A stretch of 50,208 bases of DNA from the NCBI GenBank assembly GCA_035565775.1, contig DATMRW010000016.1, forward strand, positions 1-50,208, written 5' to 3'. Under the pieces are notes generated by a model that made no database searches, was not told where the DNA came from, and saw only the letters and a list, made by a program, of their open reading frames with translations. Origin of the DNA: PRO6 sp035565775 (GTDB lineage: Bacteria; Pseudomonadota; Alphaproteobacteria; Rhizobiales; Xanthobacteraceae). Position 1 is the stretch's first letter; every line of letters begins with the position of its first letter. Shown here in pieces: positions 45,664 to 50,208 of the stretch. The translations under genes were made by a program, and so were the position numbers.

Positions 45664-46413
45664 TCAGCCGAGCCCCATGCCGCCCGAGACGCCGAGCACC
45701 TCGCCGGTGATGTAGGACGCCTCGCGCGAAGCGAGAAACGCCACTGCCGCAGCCACTTCTTCCGCATCGCCAATGCGCTTCATCAGCGTGGCACTCTCCA
45801 TCGCCACGCGCAGCTTGTCGCCGCCCGCGTCCGTCGCCTGCCGCAGCAGCGGCGTGTCGATCGGCCCCGGCACCACCGTATTGCAGGTGATGCCGTAGCG
45901 GGCATTTTCCCGCGCGATGGATTTTGAGAAGCCGATCATCCCGGCCTTCGCGGCGGAATATACCGCGCCGCCTTTCGAGCCGAGCCGCCCCGCCTCCGAC
46001 GATATGTTGACGATGCGGCCATAGCGCGCCGCCTGCATCGTCGGCAGCACCGCATGCGTGACCGCGAATGCCGATTCCAGATTGACGGCGAGCAGCTTGC
46101 GCCATTCGGCCGGCGTCGTCTCGGTGAAGAACGAATGCTGGTCGATGCCGGCATTGTTCACCGCGATCTCAAACGGGCCCTCCCGCCGCATGACCTCGGC
46201 GACGCGCCCGACATCGGCAACATCGAGGCAGGCGAACCGCGCGCCGGTTTCGGCCTGCAGGGCGTTGCCCGCAGCCTCGTCCCAGTCGCAGATCAGAACC
46301 CTTGCACCCTCGGCGATGAACCGGCGCACGATCGCAGCGCCGATACCTTTTGCGCCGCCGGTCACCACCGCGCGGCAGTCTTTCAGGCGCGTGAGGTACG
46401 CTGCGTTATCCAT
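45664..46413 (-). CDS. Short-chain dehydrogenase/reductase
   Basis: A 249-residue classical SDR. The cofactor motif is TGGAKGIG (near residues 18-25), NNAG follows in the middle, the catalytic serine is in NISSEAG and the YxxxK motif is YSAAK. The C terminus ITGEVLGVSGGMGLG is typical. The acidic residue in ICDWD after the second strand favours NAD over NADP. It is the last gene of the Rieske operon, so a cis-dihydrodiol or hydroxyacyl-CoA dehydrogenase role is plausible, the latter as in BadH. The longer frame to 46560 overlaps the upstream gene and is rejected. Confidence 0.92.
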   Translation of the reverse strand: MDNAAYLTRLKDCRAVVTGGAKGIGAAIVRRFIAEGARVLICDWDEAAGNALQAETGARFACLDVADVGRVAEVMRREGPFEIAVNNAGIDQHSFFTETTPAEWRKLLAVNLESAFAVTHAVLPTMQAARYGRIVNISSEAGRLGSKGGAVYSAAKAGMIGFSKSIARENARYGITCNTVVPGPIDTPLLRQATDAGGDKLRVAMESATLMKRIGDAEEVAAAVAFLASREASYITGEVLGVSGGMGLG

Positions 46414-46418
46414 GAGCG

Positions 46419-47264
46419 TCAGCGCCCGACAAAGCGCGGCACACGGCGCTCGATCACGGCGGCGAGACCCTCGCGCGAATCCTGCGTGCCGGAAAGCTCG
46501 GACACCGTTCGCGCCTCTTCCGGCAAGCACGCTTCGACGCTGAGGCCGATGCCATTCCACAACAGGCGCTTCGTCGCCGCGAGAGCGCGCGGCGCACCGT
46601 CGGCGATCTGGCGCGCCAGCTTCATCGCCTCATCATTCAATTCGTTATCGGCGGCAATCCGGCTGATCAGGCCGATCTCCAGCGCCTCGGCTGCGCCGAG
46701 CACGCGGTTTGTCATCAAAATATCGGTCGCGCGGCGAAAGCCGACGAGCCGCGGCAGGATCACCGAAAGGCCGGCATCCGGCGCCATGCCGACGCGCGTC
46801 GCCCCGCCCATGAACTTCGCCGACGCCCCGGCGATCACCATGTCGGACGCGCAGACAAGCCCGAGGCCGCCGCCGCCGGCGGCATAGCCCTGGACCACCG
46901 CTATCACCGGCGCCTCAAGCCGCATCAAAGCGGAGGCACTGATCTGCAGATAGGCGGTTGCCTGCCGCAAGAAATCCGGCAGCTGCTCGCCCTTGGCGGC
47001 GAACTGGCGGACATCGCCGCCGGCGCAGAAGTTCGGCCCCTCCCCGCTCAGCAGCACCGCGCGGATGCGCGATTCGCCGTGGCAGATCATGATCACTTCA
47101 TAGAGCGCCTTCAGCAGTTCGATGCTGATGCCGTTCGACGCCTGCGGTCGGTTGAGGCGGATCTTTGCGATATCGCCGATGAGGTCGAGGAGGACCGGGC
47201 CGTCCGCGACGACCTGTTCGGCGGGTTGGGTGGCTGTGGCTGTCACGGTGCTGGTCCCCACCAT
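46419..47264 (-). CDS. Enoyl-CoA hydratase/isomerase family protein
   Basis: A 281-residue crotonase with an N-terminal lead of about 25 residues. Oxyanion-hole segments are GPNFCAGGDVRQF and GYAAGGGGLGLVCASDMVIAGASAKF. The segment GMAPDAGLSVILPRLVG at the second catalytic position has aspartate instead of glutamate, so the exact reaction is open. It starts five bases after the dioxygenase beta-subunit gene and ends five bases before the SDR gene. Placement inside the oxygenase operon suggests it acts on the CoA ester of the ring-oxidised product. Confidence 0.9.
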   Translation of the reverse strand: MVGTSTVTATATQPAEQVVADGPVLLDLIGDIAKIRLNRPQASNGISIELLKALYEVIMICHGESRIRAVLLSGEGPNFCAGGDVRQFAAKGEQLPDFLRQATAYLQISASALMRLEAPVIAVVQGYAAGGGGLGLVCASDMVIAGASAKFMGGATRVGMAPDAGLSVILPRLVGFRRATDILMTNRVLGAAEALEIGLISRIAADNELNDEAMKLARQIADGAPRALAATKRLLWNGIGLSVEACLPEEARTVSELSGTQDSREGLAAVIERRVPRFVGR

Positions 47265-47269
47265 TACGG

Positions 47270-47749
47270 TCAGATCAGAAATGAGAGCGTGTAGATTGCC
47301 TTGTCGTTGTTCACGAGGATGACCTTCTTGCGGGCCATCCGCAATTGGCCGTCCACTCGGCGCAGCAGATATTCGTTGCGCGTCGCCCAAAGCGTCTCGC
47401 CGCGCATGTTGGATTCGAACACCATGGCATTGGCGGCGACATTGATCTCGCTGCCGTTCTCGCCGAGCAGCTCGATGTTGGAGACGACCCGCGCAAGGCG
47501 CGAGCGCGGCGTCTGCGAGTGGCGCTTGCCGGTGTGCAGCTGCTTGATCCGCAGCGCGATGCGCGAGCGGTTGTCGTAGACGATCGACATCTCGCGCTCG
47601 GGATCGATGTTTTCGCCGTTCGCCGGAATCCAGTAGATGGCGTCGTCGGTCCAGAGCGCTTCCCAGTCGTCATATTCGTGGGCGTCCTGCAGGCGCGCCT
47701 CGCGATAGATGAACTGCGTCACTTCTTGCAGGATGGCGTCGCGGCTCAT
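47270..47749 (-). CDS. Rieske ring-hydroxylating dioxygenase, beta subunit
   Basis: A 159-residue small subunit of the benzoate/biphenyl dioxygenase type (SnoaL/NTF2-like fold). It has VTQFIYREARLQDAHEYDDWEALWTDDAIYWIP at the N terminus, SRLARVVSNIELLGENGSEINVAANAMVFESNMRGET in the middle and the typical ending VILVNNDKAIYTLSFLI. It has no catalytic centre of its own and stabilises the alpha3beta3 hexamer. One base separates it from the alpha-subunit gene. Confidence 0.94.
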   Translation of the reverse strand: MSRDAILQEVTQFIYREARLQDAHEYDDWEALWTDDAIYWIPANGENIDPEREMSIVYDNRSRIALRIKQLHTGKRHSQTPRSRLARVVSNIELLGENGSEINVAANAMVFESNMRGETLWATRNEYLLRRVDGQLRMARKKVILVNNDKAIYTLSFLI

Positions 47750-47750
47750 G

Positions 47751-49007
47751 TCACGCCTCCATCAGCTTGCGATAGTGGCGCCAGATGCCGCGTGATGGCA
47801 CTTCGTCGGTGGCATGGCCGATGACGTAGCCGTTCTCGTCGCGGCGCTCGCGGTGATTGCCGCGCCCGAGGAACAGCCACTCCGGCTCGTTGCAGGCAAG
47901 GCCGCGCTGATTGCGCTCATACATCTCGGTATCGTCGGCGAGCAGGAGTCCGGCCGGGCCAACCGAACCCATGGTCTGCTGGCGCATCCGCCGGTTGAGG
48001 TCCGGCGCGCCCTTGAACTGCAGCGCGGTAACGTGCTGGATCGTTTCGTCCACCGCCACCGGCTGAATGACGAAGAGCTGGATTTCCGCGATGAACAGGT
48101 TGGGAAAGATCATGATATGCGGCGTACCGTCGATCATGATCTTGCGCGCCTTCTCCTCGCCGTAAGCCGCGTTCATCTTCGCGACGTAATCCGGCAGCCG
48201 CGCTTCCGAAGTGCCGAACCAGTTCAGTGGCTTGTCGATCCGCCGGAACTCCGGCCGCAGGTCGACCTCGACATGACCGTTGCCGAAATCGCGCGTCACC
48301 GCGGTCGAACTGGCCCCGTAGAGCGCGCCGATGCCGCTGTCCGCCACCGAAAAGATCGAGGCGTGAACGAAGGCCGGGTGATAGCCGTCGCATTCGTTCT
48401 CGAGGATGAATTTCCAGTTGGTCTTGCCCCGGTGCTTGAGAAAGCCGGCCGTAATCTCGACCTCGCCCTCCGGCGAATTGGCGACGAGCTGGTCGATGGA
48501 ATCCTTCGCGCCGCCGAGATACTCTTCGAGCGTCGGCCCCTCTTCCGAAAGGCAGCCGAAGACAAAGCCCTTGTAGATGCCGATGCGCGCGACCTTCCCG
48601 AGGCCAAGCTCGGACTTGTCGACATCCCGATAGCCGTCGGGAAAGGCATAGCCCATCAGGCGGCCGTCGTTGGCGAAGGTCCAGGAATGATAGGGGCAGG
48701 TGAATGTCGGGCGATTGCCCTTTTCCAGCGCGCAAACCTGATTGCCGCGGTGCGGACAGCGGTTGAGCAATAGCCGGATGTTCATGTCGCGGTCGCGCAC
48801 CATGAGGACGGGCATCGTGCCGATCCATTTGGTGACGTAGTCGTTGGCGTTCGGCACCTCGCTGGCATGGCCGACATAAACCCAGCAGCGCGACCAGATT
48901 TTTTCGATCTCGGCCTGAAAGATCGCCTCGTCCGAATAGAGCGAGCCGTGAACGCGATCCGTCTCGATGAGACGGCCCCAATCGATTGCTTGCGCGGAAG
49001 CGGACAT
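47751..49007 (-). CDS. Rieske ring-hydroxylating dioxygenase, alpha subunit
   Basis: A 418-residue catalytic subunit that dihydroxylates an aromatic ring with O2. The Rieske [2Fe-2S] ligands are in CPHRGNQVC...TFTCPYHSW (Cys-x-His and Cys-x2-His). The mononuclear iron site is NECDGYHPAFVH, which includes the bridging aspartate and two histidines, with the third ligand aspartate probably in LLADDTEMYERNQRG. Overall it resembles the benzoate-type group. The ATG at 49007 has a GGGAGGAAG site; the frame to 49064 is rejected. No ferredoxin or reductase gene is adjacent, so electrons must come from a system encoded elsewhere. Confidence 0.95.
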   Translation of the reverse strand: MSASAQAIDWGRLIETDRVHGSLYSDEAIFQAEIEKIWSRCWVYVGHASEVPNANDYVTKWIGTMPVLMVRDRDMNIRLLLNRCPHRGNQVCALEKGNRPTFTCPYHSWTFANDGRLMGYAFPDGYRDVDKSELGLGKVARIGIYKGFVFGCLSEEGPTLEEYLGGAKDSIDQLVANSPEGEVEITAGFLKHRGKTNWKFILENECDGYHPAFVHASIFSVADSGIGALYGASSTAVTRDFGNGHVEVDLRPEFRRIDKPLNWFGTSEARLPDYVAKMNAAYGEEKARKIMIDGTPHIMIFPNLFIAEIQLFVIQPVAVDETIQHVTALQFKGAPDLNRRMRQQTMGSVGPAGLLLADDTEMYERNQRGLACNEPEWLFLGRGNHRERRDENGYVIGHATDEVPSRGIWRHYRKLMEA

Positions 49008-49070
49008 TCTTCCTCCCTCGATCTTTGTTGCCCCACCTATAGAGCACTCCCGGCAACCTGACAATATTTA

Positions 49071-49090
49071 AGACGACCGTTCGGTTTATT
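49071..49090. promoter_or_regulatory. TetR-type operator candidate C
   Basis: ACCG-TT-CGGT (49076-49085) followed by TTATT, so the minus strand reads AATAAACCGAACGGT. It is centred about 73 bases before the Rieske alpha-subunit start. The remaining spacer up to 49213 shows only a C-rich/G-rich imperfect repeat near 49185-49205. Confidence 0.55.
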
Positions 49091-49213
49091 TCCAGAACAT
49101 TTCGCCCAGGCGGGCCGCGCGATGCTCATGGACAGAGGGGAACTTGGAGTTTTGGCGGTATTTTAGGGCTATCTGGCGCTAAACCTCCCCCCTGAGGAGG
49201 GTAGCTCAAGCAA

Positions 49214-49243
49214 AAAGGGCCGCCCGGCGAGGGGCGGCCCTTT
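49214..49243 (-). terminator. Terminator of the pot-type operon
   Basis: An 11-bp perfect stem (AAAGGGCCGCC at 49214-49224 with GGCGGCCCTTT at 49233-49243). On the minus strand it runs into five T in total. It lies about 80 bases after the potC-like stop. Confidence 0.8.
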
Positions 49244-49324
49244 GGTGAAAAAATCAGGATCGTCATCCGGGTTTCGCTGCGACAGGTCCGGCCCCGCGAG
49301 CGCTGAGGGGCGAACTCCCTCGGC

Positions 49325-50125
49325 TTAGAGCGGCGCGGCGCTTTCGCCCTTGGCGCCGAACTTCGTCGCCATCGATGCGGCGATGATCACCAGCGTCAGC
49401 AACGCCACGATCAGTGTGCAGATCGCGTTGATCTGCGGTTTTACGCCAAGGCGGACCTCCGAATAGATCCGGATCGGCAGCGTCGCCGAACCCGGCCCCG
49501 TGGTGAAGCTCGCAATCACGAGATCGTCGAGCGAGAGCGTAAAGGCCAGCATCCAGCCCGCCGCTACCGCCGGCAGGATCAGCGGCAAGGTCACGGACAG
49601 AAAGGCGCGGACCGGCGTGCAGCCGAGATCCATCGCCGCCTCCTCGAGGCTGCGGTCGAGCGAGCCGAGCCGCGACTGCACCACGACGGTGACGAAGCAC
49701 ATCGTCAGCGTGGTGTGGGCGATAGTAACGGTCCAGAACCCGCGCTCGGCGTTGATGGCGACGAACAACAGCAGAAGCGCAAGGCCGGTGATCACTTCCG
49801 GCATCACCAGCGGGGCATAGAGCATCCCGGAGAACAACGTCCGGCCCTTGAACTTTTCGCCGCGCGACAACGCCAGCGCCGCGAGCGTGCCGAGCAGTGT
49901 CGCGGCGGTCGCCGAGACGACGGCGACGCGCAGGCTCATCCAGACCGCGGCGAGCATCGCCTCATCTTGAAAGAACTCGACATACCAGCGCAGCGACCAG
50001 CCGCCCCATACCGTGACGAGGCGCGAGGCGTTGAACGAATAGATCACCATGATGGCGATCGGCAGATAGAGAAAGGCAAGGCCGAGCGCCACCGCGGTGA
50101 CATTGATCGGAGAGAACCGGCGCAT
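49325..50125 (-). CDS. Spermidine/putrescine-type ABC transporter permease (PotC/PotI-like)
   Basis: A 266-residue MetI-like permease with six membrane segments. The N terminus GLAFLYLPIAIMVIYSFNASRLVTVWGGWSLRWYVEFFQDEAM is characteristic of PotC/PotI. The EAA loop is SLEEAAMDLGCTPVRAFLSVTLPLILPAV, followed by AFTLSLDDLVIASFTTGPGSATLPIRIYSEVRLGVKPQINA. It overlaps the stop of the preceding permease gene by one base (TGATG). The polyamine assignment is by family; related systems carry other cations or opines. Confidence 0.94.
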   Translation of the reverse strand: MRRFSPINVTAVALGLAFLYLPIAIMVIYSFNASRLVTVWGGWSLRWYVEFFQDEAMLAAVWMSLRVAVVSATAATLLGTLAALALSRGEKFKGRTLFSGMLYAPLVMPEVITGLALLLLFVAINAERGFWTVTIAHTTLTMCFVTVVVQSRLGSLDRSLEEAAMDLGCTPVRAFLSVTLPLILPAVAAGWMLAFTLSLDDLVIASFTTGPGSATLPIRIYSEVRLGVKPQINAICTLIVALLTLVIIAASMATKFGAKGESAAPL

Positions 50126-50208
50126 CAGCGGTCTCCCTCGAGGGTGCGCTGCTGCAGGCGCTCGTAGGACAGGATCGGCACGACGAGCAGCGCCAGCAGC
50201 ACGACCGC
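50125..50208 (-). CDS. ABC transporter permease, C-terminal end (PotB/PotH-like, partial)
   Basis: The last 27 codons of a minus-strand gene that continues beyond the window. The peptide ends in a hydrophobic helix and a basic tail (VVPILSYERLQQRTLEGDR), the usual end of PotB/PotH permeases. Its stop overlaps the potC-like ATG, consistent with the standard potB-potC order. Confidence 0.8.
   Translation of the reverse strand, partial: AVVLLALLVVPILSYERLQQRTLEGDR

Overview
The window is high-GC DNA from an alphaproteobacterium, most likely Nitrobacteraceae/Bradyrhizobiaceae (Rhodopseudomonas, Bradyrhizobium, Afipia type). Indicators are the carB-greA pair, paired small phasins, a PdhS-type histidine kinase, a tRNA-His without an encoded G-1, and a large branched-chain-type ABC/acyl-CoA catabolic cluster. 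No transposase, integrase, rRNA or CRISPR array was seen.

Region 1 (1-8430) is housekeeping and regulation: the 3' end of carB, greA, a DoxX-family membrane protein, a TSUP permease, an Lrp/AsnC regulator, trxB, a LysR regulator, a candidate small RNA with a CU-rich loop and a clear terminator, an orphan ParA-type ATPase and tRNA-His.

Region 2 (8431-18962) holds two phasin genes (polyhydroxyalkanoate granule proteins), a PAS sensor kinase of PdhS type with worn ATP-binding motifs, a ferric-iron ABC binding protein plus fused permease (no ATPase gene beside them), a 3-oxoacid CoA-transferase pair (scoAB) and an AsmA-family envelope protein.

Region 3 (19005-49007) is about 30 kb of almost entirely minus-strand catabolic genes. 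It encodes two complete LIV-type ABC importers (each with its own binding protein and acyl-CoA ligase), two acyl-CoA dehydrogenases, two crotonases, a FadB-type bifunctional enzyme, a thiolase, an SCP-x-like thiolase next to an HMG-CoA-synthase-like/DUF35 fusion, an HSL-type esterase, an FAD oxidoreductase, and a Rieske dioxygenase alpha/beta-crotonase-SDR operon. A single plus-strand TetR gene sits inside. The logic reads as import of a carboxylate, CoA activation, optional ring dihydroxylation, beta-oxidation and thiolytic or aldol-type cleavage. The substrate cannot be named from sequence. A shared AAYAAACCG half-site in front of three transcription units, including tetR itself, suggests one TetR regulon.

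Region 4 (49325-50208) is the end of a spermidine/putrescine-type ABC operon: potC-like permease and the last codons of its potB-like partner.

Gene starts were chosen by ribosome-binding site and family length. Many high-GC antisense reading frames were discarded.
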